Shown: positions 8,164 to 18,085 of the stretch, one piece after another
Layout of the letters: each line of letters opens with the position of its first letter
How positions within the stretch are numbered: the stretch's first letter is position 1
Origin: Comamonadaceae bacterium
Lineage (GTDB): Bacteria; Pseudomonadota; Gammaproteobacteria; Burkholderiales; Burkholderiaceae_C
Length of the DNA: 64,000 nt
NCBI GenBank assembly: GCA_947476465.1
Contig: CANJQN010000021.1
Coordinates: 1-64,000 of the forward strand
Direction of reading: 5' to 3'
Translations under genes and position numbers: made by a program
Notes under the pieces: generated by a model
The model's input: only the letters and a program-made list of their open reading frames with translations
Database searches by the model: none
What the model was told of the DNA's origin: nothing

Positions 8164-10713
8164 ATGCCCGGCTCACCCATCAAGGGTCTTGGTTCCACCA
8201 CGGTCGCGTTGCCGCCAGACCCAAAAGCCAGACGCGACAGCAAAGTTGTGGAGAGCGGGGGTCGGACGGTGGCCTTGGGGAGCCCCGAACCGGGGATGCC
8301 CAGCCACGCCAAGGCGGGCGAACCCGAGTCGAAGGCGAGCGCGACGCAGCCTTTGGCCCGCAAAGAGCCGGCCGTGCTGTCGCCAGGCCTGGACAAGTGC
8401 TTGGCCGGCATGCTGGCCAGCTTGCGCAAAGCGACAGGGTCCCATGGCAAGGACGGCAAGTCCGCGCCAGCGCAAGCCGACCCCACGCTGATTGCAAAGC
8501 TGAACCTGGCTGGCCTGCGAATAGGTGGGCCCCTCACCAACATGCCAGCGAGCGACATGCGCTTCGTTCTGGCCACGCTGGCGCACGAGGCGCCAATCGA
8601 CGAGCAGCACGCACGAGCTTTCTGGACGAAGTTCTTCGTCCAGGTGCTTGGCGCGCCGAAGATGCTCGAAGCGGACCGGGACGCGTTCCTGCGCCTGATC
8701 GCGTCGCCGCCCACCCAGCGTGTGCGGGACGACTCGCATGTGATCGTCAGTGTGATGCTCAAGACCCTGCTCGACCCCGGGCCTGGCACCGAAAAATGGC
8801 GACAAGACAGCACATTGCAGGATCTGTTCCGAGGCCGATGGCCCATGACAGCGCTTGCCGGGCGCGATGACTATGGGCGGTACGCCACGGTGCTCGATTC
8901 CGTCTTCAAGCACCCGCAGCTGAGTGCGGAGGTGGCGTTGCACGACGCGCTTGTCGGAAGCGTTACCCATCAGCCTGCCCAGGCCCTGATGGGACTGGGG
9001 CAGGCCCTTGATCAATTCACCGTGGCAGGCGGTGCGCATCGCACCATGGCGCAGAGGGTCGTCGAGCGCCTGAAGGCCAAAGGCAGTCATGAGCAACTGT
9101 GCGGTTTTCTCGCCGGACTTTCGCTGGCTCTGGTGCCTCGCGCGAGCCTCGAAGACCGCGAAAAAATCCAGACCGACCTGCTAAAGCGTGTCCAGAAGGG
9201 CGAGCCGTGGCCAACGTGGCACGAGGGGACGCACTGGCGCCACAGGGACACGATTTTTGACTTTGCGCGCGAATGCGGGCTGGCGCCACCCCGGGATACG
9301 AAGGCTGTGGCGGGGGGCAGCGCCGCTGCGCGCGACGACAAATCATGGCGGCCGGCGCCGGAGGTGCTCAGGGCGGGCGGCGCCGTGTCAGACGCCAATT
9401 TGAATGAGGCCGTAGATCGGGCATTCTGGGCACTGGTGAAGCGCAGTACCGTCGCCCTCACACAGGACATGGTGAACCAACATGTCGGGGGCTGGCGCGC
9501 CAGTCTCAGAGGCCACCCCCTGTCGCCCGCCGATCTGTCCATGGTGCTGCGCCTGTGCAACCCCGATAACTATCCTGCTGCGTTGGGCGCGTTGAACGAC
9601 CCGGAGCGGGCGACGGCGCTGCCGCGGCTTTTCATGAATGCGGTGGTCAACGAACTGCTAGGTGGGGTCAACATCAGCGACTCCGACTTGCAGGCGCTGC
9701 TCGCCCCGCCGCTGACTGTCAAACGTGTGCAAGCGCAGGAGTTGCTGTTCGGGGCCATCTTCAAGCACGAAGGTGACGAGCGGGCTATCAAGCTCGCGTT
9801 GGCGCTCGCATTTCGCCCCGGCCGCGAGTTTGGCTTCGACCGTGGCGCGGATCCCTCCCGCGAAAGCGAACAGCTTGAAACGGAGCGCGAACTCTTCGCA
9901 CGCGCGCGCGCGCTGGAAGTTGTGATGACGTCGCCGGAGAAATACGGACTGCACAAGCCGGCGCAATTTGTGGAGATGGCCCGTCATCTGCCGCCCGAAG
10001 GCTTTCTCGCGCTGGGGCATTTGTTCAACGATCTCAAGCCGACCGCCGCATCCCCCGATTGGTGGGACGATCCATCACGGCGCGGGATCGTTCGCGCGTT
10101 GATGCAGTTGACGGTCGACGACCCCCAGCTGGCACGACACAACGCGTACTTCATGACCGGGCTGTGTCGCGGCCCGGTGGCGACATCCGAAGTCAACGGG
10201 AAAGTGACGCCGGCGGGTGTCCATGCGGTGAAAGTGCGCGCCCAGATGGCCATCCAGATCCGGAACATGCCGGCGCATGCGGGTCACGTGTGGCCCTACC
10301 AAGGAGGCGTCAATCGCATCGTGCACGGCGTGATTACCGGCATGCTCCAGTCGCCATCCGGCAGCGCCAAGGCGGCTGCGCCCAAGGCGGTCGTGCCCAA
10401 GCTCGCAGTGCCCAATGCCGGGCCCGGCGCGCCAGCGGAGGCGTTGGCATTGGCCCGCCTGTGCGCCGGAGAAAGCGAAGAAGTCGACAAGCACAATGCC
10501 CTGCAGGCTGTGCTGGCGCTTGCAAAGCCGCGGATCATGGAGAGCTTCAGTCATCTGGGCCGCGAGTTGCCGCCCGAAGGCCTGGACGCACTGCGCAGCG
10601 CCCTGGCCACCTACTCGCTGGACCCGCTGCGCCCAGCGCTTTCGGCAAACCTGACCCAGGAGATCCTCAAACATCTGGACGCCGCCGTGCAGCAGCCTGG
10701 TGCGCCCGGCTGA
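8164..10713 (+). CDS. Large hypothetical protein (849 aa)
   Basis: I do not recognise this family. The first 75 or so residues are polar and rich in Pro, Ser, Ala, Lys and Gly, as in a disordered secretion-type leader. The remainder looks mostly alpha-helical with repeated Leu/Ala-rich segments. No signal peptide, membrane helix or catalytic motif is evident. I chose ATG 8164 because GAAAGG lies just upstream; a GTG at 8074 without such a site is possible. It lies between hprK and a patatin gene 20 nt downstream, so the two may be co-transcribed. An effector-like role is conjecture from the N-terminus only. Confidence 0.6.
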   Translation: MPGSPIKGLGSTTVALPPDPKARRDSKVVESGGRTVALGSPEPGMPSHAKAGEPESKASATQPLARKEPAVLSPGLDKCLAGMLASLRKATGSHGKDGKSAPAQADPTLIAKLNLAGLRIGGPLTNMPASDMRFVLATLAHEAPIDEQHARAFWTKFFVQVLGAPKMLEADRDAFLRLIASPPTQRVRDDSHVIVSVMLKTLLDPGPGTEKWRQDSTLQDLFRGRWPMTALAGRDDYGRYATVLDSVFKHPQLSAEVALHDALVGSVTHQPAQALMGLGQALDQFTVAGGAHRTMAQRVVERLKAKGSHEQLCGFLAGLSLALVPRASLEDREKIQTDLLKRVQKGEPWPTWHEGTHWRHRDTIFDFARECGLAPPRDTKAVAGGSAAARDDKSWRPAPEVLRAGGAVSDANLNEAVDRAFWALVKRSTVALTQDMVNQHVGGWRASLRGHPLSPADLSMVLRLCNPDNYPAALGALNDPERATALPRLFMNAVVNELLGGVNISDSDLQALLAPPLTVKRVQAQELLFGAIFKHEGDERAIKLALALAFRPGREFGFDRGADPSRESEQLETERELFARARALEVVMTSPEKYGLHKPAQFVEMARHLPPEGFLALGHLFNDLKPTAASPDWWDDPSRRGIVRALMQLTVDDPQLARHNAYFMTGLCRGPVATSEVNGKVTPAGVHAVKVRAQMAIQIRNMPAHAGHVWPYQGGVNRIVHGVITGMLQSPSGSAKAAAPKAVVPKLAVPNAGPGAPAEALALARLCAGESEEVDKHNALQAVLALAKPRIMESFSHLGRELPPEGLDALRSALATYSLDPLRPALSANLTQEILKHLDAAVQQPGAPG

Positions 10714-10733
10714 GGTGCAGGAGGCTCGCGGTC

Positions 10734-11780
10734 ATGACCGTCAAGCAGCGCAGTGCGCGCGTCGCGGCCAGGAAGACCGTGAACCTCGCCCTGCAGGGTG
10801 GCGGCGCCCACGGGGCTTTCGCGTGGGGCGTGCTGGACCGGCTGATCGAAGACGGGCGGCTTACCTTCGAAGGCATCAGTGCCACCAGCGCGGGCGCGAT
10901 GAACGCGGCGGTGCTCGCATCGGGCTGGACCCAGGGCGGGCCGGACGGGGCCCGCCAGGCCCTGGCGGACTTCTGGCGCGCGGTGTCCGACGCTGGCATG
11001 CGCTACAGCCCGTACCGGGGATTGGGCTGGGCCTCGCTGCTGGGCGTCAAGTCGATGGACCACTCGGCGGCCTGGTTCTTCATGGACATGTGGACGCGGC
11101 TGCTCTCGCCCTACCAGCTCAATCCGGGGAACATCAATCCGCTGCGCCAAATCCTCGAGTCGCACGTGGACTTCGCCGCGCTGCGCGGCCAGTCGGCGAT
11201 CAAGCTGTTTCTGGCCGCCACGAATGTGGAGACCTGCAAGGTGCGCATTTTCGGAGCCAGTGAGCTGACTGCCGACGCCGTGCTGGCCTCGGCCTGTCTG
11301 CCCTTCCTGTTCCACGCGGTGGAGATCGACGGCCAGTTCTACTGGGATGGCGGCTACATGGGCAATCCGGCGATCTACCCGCTGATCTACGACTGCGATT
11401 CGCGCGACGTCGTCATCGTGCACCTGAACCCGATCGTGCGGCCTGGCTGCCCGCGCACGGTCTCTGGCATCCTCAACCGTCTGAACGAGGTGAGTTTCAA
11501 TTCGTCGCTGATGCGCGAGATGCGTGCCATCGCCTTCGTCACGTCACTCATCGAACGCGGCAAGCTGTCGCCGGAAGAATTCAAGCTGATGCTGATCCAC
11601 TCGATCCGCGCCGACCAGGAGATGGCGCAGTACGACGTGGCCAGCAAGCTCAATCCCGACTGGGGCTTCCTGACCCAGCTGCGAGACAAGGGGCGGGCCC
11701 ATGCCGAGCGCTGGCTGGCGGAGCATTTCGACCAGATCGGGCGAGCGTCGAGCGTCGACGTCCGCGCCGAGTTCCTGTGA
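10734..11780 (+). CDS. Patatin-like phospholipase family protein
   Basis: The 348-residue protein has the complete patatin signature: oxyanion motif LALQGGGAHGAFAWG (residues about 18-32), nucleophile elbow ATSAGAMNAAV, and the catalytic aspartate in WDGGYMGNP. It is a predicted lipid acyl hydrolase. The ATG at 10734 follows GCAGGAGG by 9 nt, which decides the start although the frame is open further upstream. It is distinct in sequence from the patatin gene at 4161-5369. The 20-nt spacing to the preceding orphan gene suggests a bicistronic unit. Confidence 0.88.
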   Translation: MTVKQRSARVAARKTVNLALQGGGAHGAFAWGVLDRLIEDGRLTFEGISATSAGAMNAAVLASGWTQGGPDGARQALADFWRAVSDAGMRYSPYRGLGWASLLGVKSMDHSAAWFFMDMWTRLLSPYQLNPGNINPLRQILESHVDFAALRGQSAIKLFLAATNVETCKVRIFGASELTADAVLASACLPFLFHAVEIDGQFYWDGGYMGNPAIYPLIYDCDSRDVVIVHLNPIVRPGCPRTVSGILNRLNEVSFNSSLMREMRAIAFVTSLIERGKLSPEEFKLMLIHSIRADQEMAQYDVASKLNPDWGFLTQLRDKGRAHAERWLAEHFDQIGRASSVDVRAEFL

Positions 11781-11801
11781 GGGCGGCGCGCCTGGCTGAC
11801 T

Positions 11802-12266
11802 TCAGGCGTGCGGCGGCGGCTGCGACGCATGCCCGCCGGGCACCGGCCGGTTCGCGCACTGTGCCTTGGTGCAGTGGGCATAGAGGCTGAGGGCATGGTC
11901 GGCGATGGCGAAGCCCTTGGCTTGCGCGACCGCGTTCTGCCGCTTTTCGATCTCGGCGTCGTAGAACTCCTCGACCCGGCCGCAATCGAGGCAGACCAGG
12001 TGGTCGTGGTGTGTGCCCTCGTTGAGTTCGTACACCGCCTTGCCGCTCTCGAAGTGGCTGCGCAACAGGATGCCGGCTTGCTCGAACTGTGTCAGCACAC
12101 GGTAGACCGTGGCCAGGCCGATGTCGGAGCGGTCGACCAGCAGCACGCGGAACACGTCTTCGGCGGTCATGTGGCGCTGCGCGCCCCGCTGGAACACGTC
12201 CAGGATTTTCAGCCGCGGCAGTGTGGCCTTCAGGCCGGTGCTCTTGAGTTCGTCGATGTTCGCCAT
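11802..12266 (-). CDS. fur: Ferric uptake regulator
   Basis: The 154-residue protein is a Fur-family metal-dependent repressor. The N-terminal winged helix ([16 protein letters not shown] ... [16 protein letters not shown]) is followed by the metal-binding dimer domain with [16 protein letters not shown] and a C-terminal AHCTKAQC cysteine pair. It starts [11 protein letters not shown], the standard betaproteobacterial Fur start; an ATG three codons earlier is less likely. It is divergent from bamE, the usual arrangement in this order. Confidence 0.94.
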   Translation of the reverse strand: MANIDELKSTGLKATLPRLKILDVFQRGAQRHMTAEDVFRVLLVDRSDIGLATVYRVLTQFEQAGILLRSHFESGKAVYELNEGTHHDHLVCLDCGRVEEFYDAEIEKRQNAVAQAKGFAIADHALSLYAHCTKAQCANRPVPGGHASQPPPHA

Positions 12267-12339
12267 GGGTCGCAAGCTCGGCCAGCCGCCAGAGGGCGGC
12301 CGCTACAATCGTTTGATCATATCCGCCACGGTCCCAACG

Positions 12340-12888
12340 ATGCCCGCCTTGCCCCTACGCCTTCGCCGGTTCTGCCTCGTGCTGGCGGCCTGCGCCATGG
12401 CCGCCGGTTGCGGCAGCCTGCGGGACACCTCCCAGGGCGCCTTGAACGCGATCACGCCCTACACGGCGCAGGTGGTCCAGGGCAATTTCGTCTCGCGCGA
12501 GCAGGTCCAGGCGCTGCGAACTGGCATGAGCCGTGAGCAGGTGCGCGAGATCCTGGGCACACCGCTGGTGGCCAGTGCCTTCCATGCCAACCGCTGGGAC
12601 TACGTGTTCACGCTCAAGCGCCAGGGCATCGAGCCGCAGGCGCGCCGCCTGGCCGTGTTCTTCGGCGCCGAAGGGCTGCAGCGCTTCGAGGGCGATCCGA
12701 TGCCCAGCGAGTCCGAGTTCGTGGCCCTGCTCGAGCCGCGCAGCGGCACCGTGAAGGTGCCCGTTCTGCAGGCCACCGAGTCCCAGCTCGAGCGCTTCCC
12801 GCCGCCGCCCAAGTCCGCGACACCAGCGCCCGAGGCCGCCGCCCCGGCAAACGCCAACTACCCGCCGCTCGAGACGCCGGCGCGCTGA
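12340..12888 (+). CDS. bamE: Outer membrane protein assembly factor BamE
   Basis: The 182-residue lipoprotein is the SmpA/OmlA subunit of the BAM complex that folds outer-membrane beta-barrels. The signal peptide ends in the lipobox AAGC with Cys at about residue 24. The BamE core includes [31 protein letters not shown] (split here by family-conserved Gly and Met). The tail is Pro/Ala-rich and longer than in E. coli. A TACAAT -10-like hexamer lies at 12304-12309 in the short divergent spacer with fur. dapB begins four bases after the stop. Confidence 0.9.
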   Translation: MPALPLRLRRFCLVLAACAMAAGCGSLRDTSQGALNAITPYTAQVVQGNFVSREQVQALRTGMSREQVREILGTPLVASAFHANRWDYVFTLKRQGIEPQARRLAVFFGAEGLQRFEGDPMPSESEFVALLEPRSGTVKVPVLQATESQLERFPPPPKSATPAPEAAAPANANYPPLETPAR

Positions 12889-12892
12889 CCTC

Positions 12893-13720
12893 ATGGTTGC
12901 TACTTCATCTCCCCAGGCCCCGCACCGGGTGGCCGTGGCCGGCGCGTCCGGCCGCATGGGCCACATGCTGATCGAGGCGCTGCGCGAATCCGGCGACTGC
13001 CAGCTCACCGGCGCGCTGGACATCGCCAGCAGCCTGGCCATTGGCAACGATGCCTGCGCCTTCCTCGGCCATGCCAGCGGCGTGGCGGTCACCGCCGACC
13101 TGCAAGCCGGGCTGGCCAAGGCGGCCGTGCTGATCGATTTCACCCGCCCCGAGGGCACGCTGGCCCACCTGCGGGTGTGCCGCGAGCTGGGTGTCAAGGC
13201 GGTCATCGGCACCACCGGCTTCACTGAGCCGCAAAAGCGCGCGATCGCCGACGCCGCGCGTGACATCGCCATCATGATGGCGCCCAACATGAGCGTCGGC
13301 GTCAACGTCACGCTCAAGCTGCTGGAGATGGCGGCCAAGGCCCTGGCCACCGGCTACGACATCGAGATCATCGAAGCGCATCACCGCCACAAGGTGGACG
13401 CGCCCTCGGGCACGGCCCTGAAGATGGGCGAGGTGATCGCCGACGCGCTGGGCCGCGACCTCAAGGCCTGCGCGGTCTATGCCCGCGAAGGCGTCACCGG
13501 CGAGCGCGACCCGTCGACGATCGGGTTTTCCACAATTCGCGGCGGCGACATCGTGGGCGACCACACCGTGTTGTTTGCCGGCACCGGCGAGCGCATCGAG
13601 ATCACCCACAAGTCGAGCAGCCGCGCCACCTATGCGCAGGGCAGCCTGCGGGCGGTGCGCTTCCTGGCTGGGCGCGAGAGCGGCCTGTACGACATGTTCG
13701 ACGTGCTCGGGCTACGCTAG
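12893..13720 (+). CDS. dapB: 4-hydroxy-tetrahydrodipicolinate reductase
   Basis: The 275-residue cytosolic enzyme reduces the dipicolinate precursor in the lysine and peptidoglycan pathway. It has the N-terminal nucleotide motif [12 protein letters not shown], the mid-protein [10 protein letters not shown], and the substrate-binding [20 protein letters not shown] with the catalytic His/Lys. Length and motifs are canonical. It sits between bamE and exbB, a conserved Comamonadaceae order, with a four-base gap after bamE. Confidence 0.96.
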   Translation: MVATSSPQAPHRVAVAGASGRMGHMLIEALRESGDCQLTGALDIASSLAIGNDACAFLGHASGVAVTADLQAGLAKAAVLIDFTRPEGTLAHLRVCRELGVKAVIGTTGFTEPQKRAIADAARDIAIMMAPNMSVGVNVTLKLLEMAAKALATGYDIEIIEAHHRHKVDAPSGTALKMGEVIADALGRDLKACAVYAREGVTGERDPSTIGFSTIRGGDIVGDHTVLFAGTGERIEITHKSSSRATYAQGSLRAVRFLAGRESGLYDMFDVLGLR

Positions 13721-13741
13721 TCCCGGACGCCGGAGGCCACC

Positions 13742-14440
13742 ATGGGCTTGTGGGAGGTGCTGCGCGACGGCGACACGGTCACCCAGGTGGTGGCCGTGGT
13801 GCTGCTGGCCATGTCGGTCGCCAGCTGGGTGGTGATCCTCTGGAAGGCCTGGTTGCTGCGCCGCGCCACGACGGATGTGGCGCGCGGCACGGCCGCCTTC
13901 TGGCAAGCTGGCTCCATTGATGAGGCCCGGCTGCGCCTGCCGGCCTTCGACCGTGAGGGCCTGGTGCTGCCGCTGGTCGAGGCCACTCGCCTGCCCGCCA
14001 CAGGGGCCCTGGCCTCGGCAGGTGACCGCTCCCAGCAGCTCACCCGCCTGCTGCGCAATGCGCTGCACCGCGTGCTGGACAAGCTGCAGTTCGGCCAGGT
14101 CCTGCTGGCCACGGTGGGCTCGACCGCGCCTTTTGTCGGGCTGCTGGGCACCGTCTGGGGCATCTACCACGCGCTGGTGGGCATTGCCGCCGAGGGCCAG
14201 ATCTCGATCGACCGCATCGCCGGTCCGGTCGGCGAGGCGCTGGTCATGACCGCCGCCGGCCTGGCCGTCGCCATTCCCGCCGTGCTGGGCTACAACGTGT
14301 TCGGCCGCTTCATCGCCCGCATCGAGGCCGATCTCGAAGGCTTCGCCTTCGACCTGCGCGACCTGCTGGCCGGCTCCCAGGCCACGCCGCCGCTCGAAGA
14401 CGAGGAGCCGGCGGCGGTGGCCACGGTGGGGGTTTCATGA
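13742..14440 (+). CDS. exbB: MotA/TolQ/ExbB proton channel family protein
   Basis: The 232-residue inner-membrane protein is an ExbB/TolQ-type subunit that couples the proton gradient to outer-membrane energisation. An N-terminal membrane helix (VVAVVLLAMSVASWVVILWKA region) is followed by a cytoplasmic domain and two helices in the conserved TVGSTAPFVGLLGTVWGIY block and the MTAAGLAVAIPAVLGYN block. Its stop codon overlaps the exbD start (ATGA). With Fur next door, iron-uptake energisation is likely, but a TolQ role cannot be excluded from sequence. Confidence 0.9.
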   Translation: MGLWEVLRDGDTVTQVVAVVLLAMSVASWVVILWKAWLLRRATTDVARGTAAFWQAGSIDEARLRLPAFDREGLVLPLVEATRLPATGALASAGDRSQQLTRLLRNALHRVLDKLQFGQVLLATVGSTAPFVGLLGTVWGIYHALVGIAAEGQISIDRIAGPVGEALVMTAAGLAVAIPAVLGYNVFGRFIARIEADLEGFAFDLRDLLAGSQATPPLEDEEPAAVATVGVS

Positions 14441-14859
14441 CCTTCGGCCGGCTCGAGCGGGCACGGGGCAACCGGCCCATCAGCGACATCAACGTCACGC
14501 CGCTGGTGGACGTGATGCTGGTGCTGGTGGTCATCTTCCTGATCACCGCACCCCTGCTGGGCAGCTCGATCCGGCTCGACCTGCCCAGCGCGGCCAGCGC
14601 CAAGCCGGCCGAGGCAGCCGCCTCGGTGACGGTGGTGCTGGACGCCCAGGGCCGCAGCTTCGTCGACGACCAGCCACTGGACGGCGCCCAGCTGGCCGAG
14701 CGGCTGGCCCGCGCGGCGCGCGCCAACCCTGACACCGAGATCCAGCTGCGCGCTGACCGCGCCGTGCCCTATGGCCGGGTGGTCGAGCTGATCGGCGCGG
14801 CCCAGCAAGCGGGCCTGAACCGCATCGGTTTCGTGGCCGAACCCGCACCCGAGCGCTAG
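14437..14859 (+). CDS. exbD: ExbD/TolR family protein
   Basis: The 140-residue partner of ExbB has one N-terminal membrane helix beginning INVTPLVDVMLVLVVIFL; the aspartate in PLVDVML is the essential proton-path residue of ExbD/TolR. The rest is a periplasmic domain that contacts a TonB-like protein. Its start overlaps the exbB stop by four bases, so the two are translationally coupled. No tonB is nearby. Confidence 0.93.
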   Translation: MTFGRLERARGNRPISDINVTPLVDVMLVLVVIFLITAPLLGSSIRLDLPSAASAKPAEAAASVTVVLDAQGRSFVDDQPLDGAQLAERLARAARANPDTEIQLRADRAVPYGRVVELIGAAQQAGLNRIGFVAEPAPER

Positions 14860-14933
14860 TCTCGTTTCACGCATGTCGCGCGCCGGCCGGCTGCCAAGGA
14901 CGACGGCGGCGTGGCGCCATCGCGATCGCCGCC

Positions 14934-14939
14934 TAAAAT
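14934..14939 (+). promoter_or_regulatory. Candidate -10 element abutting leuS
   Basis: TAAAAT lies so close to the leuS ATG (14946) that a normal transcription start about 7 nt downstream would coincide with the start codon. No ribosome binding site precedes that ATG. The arrangement predicts a leaderless or near-leaderless transcript. No good -35 hexamer is seen. Confidence 0.4.
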
Positions 14940-14945
14940 TCCCCC

Positions 14946-17585
14946 ATGCAAGACAAGTACAAGCATCTCGACATCGAGAAGGCCGCGCAGGCGCACTGGA
15001 CGGCGCGCGATGCCTACCGGGTGATCGAGGACACGCGGCGCAAGAAGTTCTACGCCTGCTCGATGCTGCCCTACCCCAGCGGAAAACTGCACATGGGGCA
15101 TGTGCGCAACTACACCATCAACGACATGCTCACGCGCTACCTGCGGATGAGCGGCTACAACGTGCTCATGCCCATGGGCTGGGACGCGTTCGGCCTGCCG
15201 GCGGAGAACGCGGCGCTCAAGAACGGGGTGCCGCCGGCCAAATGGACGTACGAGAACATCGCGTACATGAAAAAGCAGATGCAGGCGATGGGACTGGCCA
15301 TCGACTGGTCGCGCGAGGTCGCCACCTGCGACCCGAGCTACTACAAGTGGAACCAGTGGCTGTTCCTCAAGATGCTGGAAAAAGGCATCGCCTACCGCAA
15401 GACCCAGGTCGTCAACTGGGACCCGGTCGACAAGACCGTGCTGGCCAACGAGCAGGTGATCGACGGCAAGGGCTGGCGCACCGGCGCGGTGGTGGAAAAG
15501 CGCGAGATTCCCGGCTACTACCTCAAGATCACCGACTACGCCCAGGAGCTGCTCGAGCACGTGCACAGCCACCTGCCCGGCTGGCCCGAGCGCGTGAAGC
15601 TGATGCAGGAGAACTGGATTGGCAAGAGCGAGGGTGTGCGTTTTGCCTTTCCCCACGACATCCGCGACCACACCGGCGGGCTGATCGGCGACGGGCGCAT
15701 GTACGTCTTCACCACCCGCGCCGACACCATCATGGGCGTCACGTTTTGCGCGGTCGCGCCTGAGCACCCGCTGGCCGAGCATGCCGCGCGCAGCAACCCC
15801 AAGCTGGCCACCTTCATCGAGGACTGCAAGAAGGGCGGCACCACCGAGGCCGAACTGGCCCTGCGCGACAAGGAGGGCATGAACACCGGCCTGAAGGTGA
15901 TTCACCCCTTCACCCAGGAGCCGGTGGACGTGTGGGTGGGCAACTATGTGCTCATGAGCTATGGCGACGGCGCCGTCATGGGCGTGCCGGGCCACGACGA
16001 GCGCGACTTCGCCTTCGCGCTCAAGTACGAGCTGCCCATCGTCCAGGTGGTTCATGTCGATGGCCAGGTCTACGATTACCACCATTGGCATGACTGGTAC
16101 GCCGACAAGGAAAACGGCATCACCATCAACTCGTTCAACTTCAGCGGCTTTAGCCATCGCGACACGGTCAAGGCGGTCGCGCACGCGCTGGAGCAATCAG
16201 GCCTGGGTGAGACCCGCGTCACCTGGCGCCTGCGCGACTGGGGCGTCAGCCGCCAGCGCTACTGGGGTACGCCGATTCCCATCATCCACTGCGATGAACA
16301 CGGCGCGGTGCCGGTGCCCGAAAAAGACCTGCCTGTGGTGCTGCCGCTGGACTGCGTGCCCGACGGCAGCGGCAACCCGCTGAACAAGCGCGAGGATTTC
16401 CTGGCCTGCAAGTGCCCGGTGTGCGGCAGGGACGCGCGGCGCGAGACCGACACCATGGACACCTTCGTGGACAGCGCCTGGTACTTCATGCGCTACTGCG
16501 ACCCGGCCAACGACCAGGCCATGGTGGGCGAGGGCACTCAGTACTGGATGCCGATGGACCAGTACATCGGCGGCATCGAGCACGCCATCTTGCACCTGCT
16601 GTATGCGCGCTTCTGGACCAAGGTCATGCGCGACCTGGGGCTGGTCAAGATCGATGAGCCCTTCACCAAGCTGCTCACGCAAGGCATGGTGCTCAACGAG
16701 GCTTTCTCGCGCACCACCACCGGCAAGCAGTATTTCTGGGCGCACGATCTCGACATCGTGCGCGACGAGCACAGCAAGGTGCTGTCGGCCACCGCCAAGG
16801 CCGACGGCCAACCGGTCACCTACGAGGGCTGGACGACGATGTCCAAGTCCAAGAACAACGGCGTCGACCCGCAGGAGCTGATCGAAAAATACGGCGCCGA
16901 CACGGCGCGGCTGTACACCATGTTCACCGCCCCGCCCGAGGCCACGCTGGAGTGGAACGACGCCGCGCTGGAGGGCAGCTACCGCTTCCTGCGCCGCGTC
17001 TGGAACTTCGGCCTGAAGCTCGGCGGCGATGTGTCCGTGGCGCCGCGCGCGGCGGCGGTGGCCAAGGCCGACGGCTTGGGCAAGCAGGCCAAGGCGCTGC
17101 GTCTTGAGATCCACACCGTGCTGCGCCAGGTCGACTACGACTACCAGCGCATGCAGTACAACACCGTCGTCTCGGGCGCGATGAAGATGCTCAACGCCCT
17201 GGAGAACTTCAAGGCCGAGAGCGAGCCGGGCGCGGCGGCCTGCCTGGCCGAAGGCTTGGGCATCCTGCTGCGGGTGCTGTATCCGGCCACGCCGCACATC
17301 ACCCACACGCTATGGCAGCAACTGGGCTATGCCGCCGCGGCAGGCGAGCTGATCGACGCGCCCTGGCCGACGGTGGACGAGCACGCGCTGCGCCGCGACG
17401 AAATCGAGCTGGTGCTGCAGGTCAACGGCAAGCACCGCGGTTCGGTGCGGGTGCCGGCCGCCGCCTCGCGCCAGGAGATCGAGCAGCTCACGGTGGCCAG
17501 CGAGGCGTTTCGCAAGTTCGCCGAAGGCGCGGTGCCCAAGAAGGTGATCGTGGTGCCCGGCCGGCTGGTCAATGTGGTGATCTGA
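14946..17585 (+). CDS. leuS: Leucine--tRNA ligase
   Basis: The 879-residue class I synthetase charges tRNA-Leu. The HIGH-type motif HMGH is at residues 49-52 and the KMSKS-type motif MSKSK starts at residue 632. The inserted CP1 editing domain spans roughly residues 230-420, and the C-terminal anticodon-binding domain ends near [11 protein letters not shown]. Length matches bacterial LeuRS. The stop codon overlaps the start of lptE (TGATG), giving tight coupling to lptE and holA. Confidence 0.97.
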   Translation: MQDKYKHLDIEKAAQAHWTARDAYRVIEDTRRKKFYACSMLPYPSGKLHMGHVRNYTINDMLTRYLRMSGYNVLMPMGWDAFGLPAENAALKNGVPPAKWTYENIAYMKKQMQAMGLAIDWSREVATCDPSYYKWNQWLFLKMLEKGIAYRKTQVVNWDPVDKTVLANEQVIDGKGWRTGAVVEKREIPGYYLKITDYAQELLEHVHSHLPGWPERVKLMQENWIGKSEGVRFAFPHDIRDHTGGLIGDGRMYVFTTRADTIMGVTFCAVAPEHPLAEHAARSNPKLATFIEDCKKGGTTEAELALRDKEGMNTGLKVIHPFTQEPVDVWVGNYVLMSYGDGAVMGVPGHDERDFAFALKYELPIVQVVHVDGQVYDYHHWHDWYADKENGITINSFNFSGFSHRDTVKAVAHALEQSGLGETRVTWRLRDWGVSRQRYWGTPIPIIHCDEHGAVPVPEKDLPVVLPLDCVPDGSGNPLNKREDFLACKCPVCGRDARRETDTMDTFVDSAWYFMRYCDPANDQAMVGEGTQYWMPMDQYIGGIEHAILHLLYARFWTKVMRDLGLVKIDEPFTKLLTQGMVLNEAFSRTTTGKQYFWAHDLDIVRDEHSKVLSATAKADGQPVTYEGWTTMSKSKNNGVDPQELIEKYGADTARLYTMFTAPPEATLEWNDAALEGSYRFLRRVWNFGLKLGGDVSVAPRAAAVAKADGLGKQAKALRLEIHTVLRQVDYDYQRMQYNTVVSGAMKMLNALENFKAESEPGAAACLAEGLGILLRVLYPATPHITHTLWQQLGYAAAAGELIDAPWPTVDEHALRRDEIELVLQVNGKHRGSVRVPAAASRQEIEQLTVASEAFRKFAEGAVPKKVIVVPGRLVNVVI

Positions 17586-18085
17586 TGCGACACCCCAGGC
17601 GCCTTTTCCTCGCCGCCGCCGGCGCACTGTTGGCCGGTTGCGGTTTTCAGCTGCGCCAGCCGCCCAGCTTCGCGTTCTCCACCATCCAGGTTTTCGCGGG
17701 CCAGAACTCGCTGCTGGCCGACGAGCTGCGCCGCAACCTTGGCTCGGCCGGCACCGTGCGCGTAGTCCAGCCGCGCAGCGGCGACCCCGTGCCCGATGTG
17801 GTGCTGGAGATGCTGTCCGAGCAGCGGCAGAAGGTGGTGGTGGGGGTCAACGCCGCCGGTCAGGTGCGGGAGTTCCAGCTGCGCTCGCTGGTGCGCTTTC
17901 GCCTGAGTACGCCGCGCGGCCGCGAGCTGATCCCGGCCACCGAGCTGCTGCAGCAGCGCGACATCAGCTTCAACGAATCGGCGGTGCTGGCCAAGGAGAC
18001 CGAGGAGGCCCTGCTGTTTCGCGACATGCAGGGCGATCTGGTGCAGCAGCTCATGCGCCGGCTGGGCGCGGTCAAGGCCTTGTAG
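17585..18085 (+). CDS. lptE: LPS assembly lipoprotein LptE
   Basis: The 166-residue lipoprotein plugs the LptD barrel in the outer membrane and helps deliver lipopolysaccharide to the cell surface. The signal peptide ends in the lipobox LLAGC followed by GFQLRQ, the typical LptE N-terminus. The start codon shares its A with the last base of the leuS stop. holA follows immediately after the stop, as in other Burkholderiales. Confidence 0.9.
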   Translation: MRHPRRLFLAAAGALLAGCGFQLRQPPSFAFSTIQVFAGQNSLLADELRRNLGSAGTVRVVQPRSGDPVPDVVLEMLSEQRQKVVVGVNAAGQVREFQLRSLVRFRLSTPRGRELIPATELLQQRDISFNESAVLAKETEEALLFRDMQGDLVQQLMRRLGAVKAL

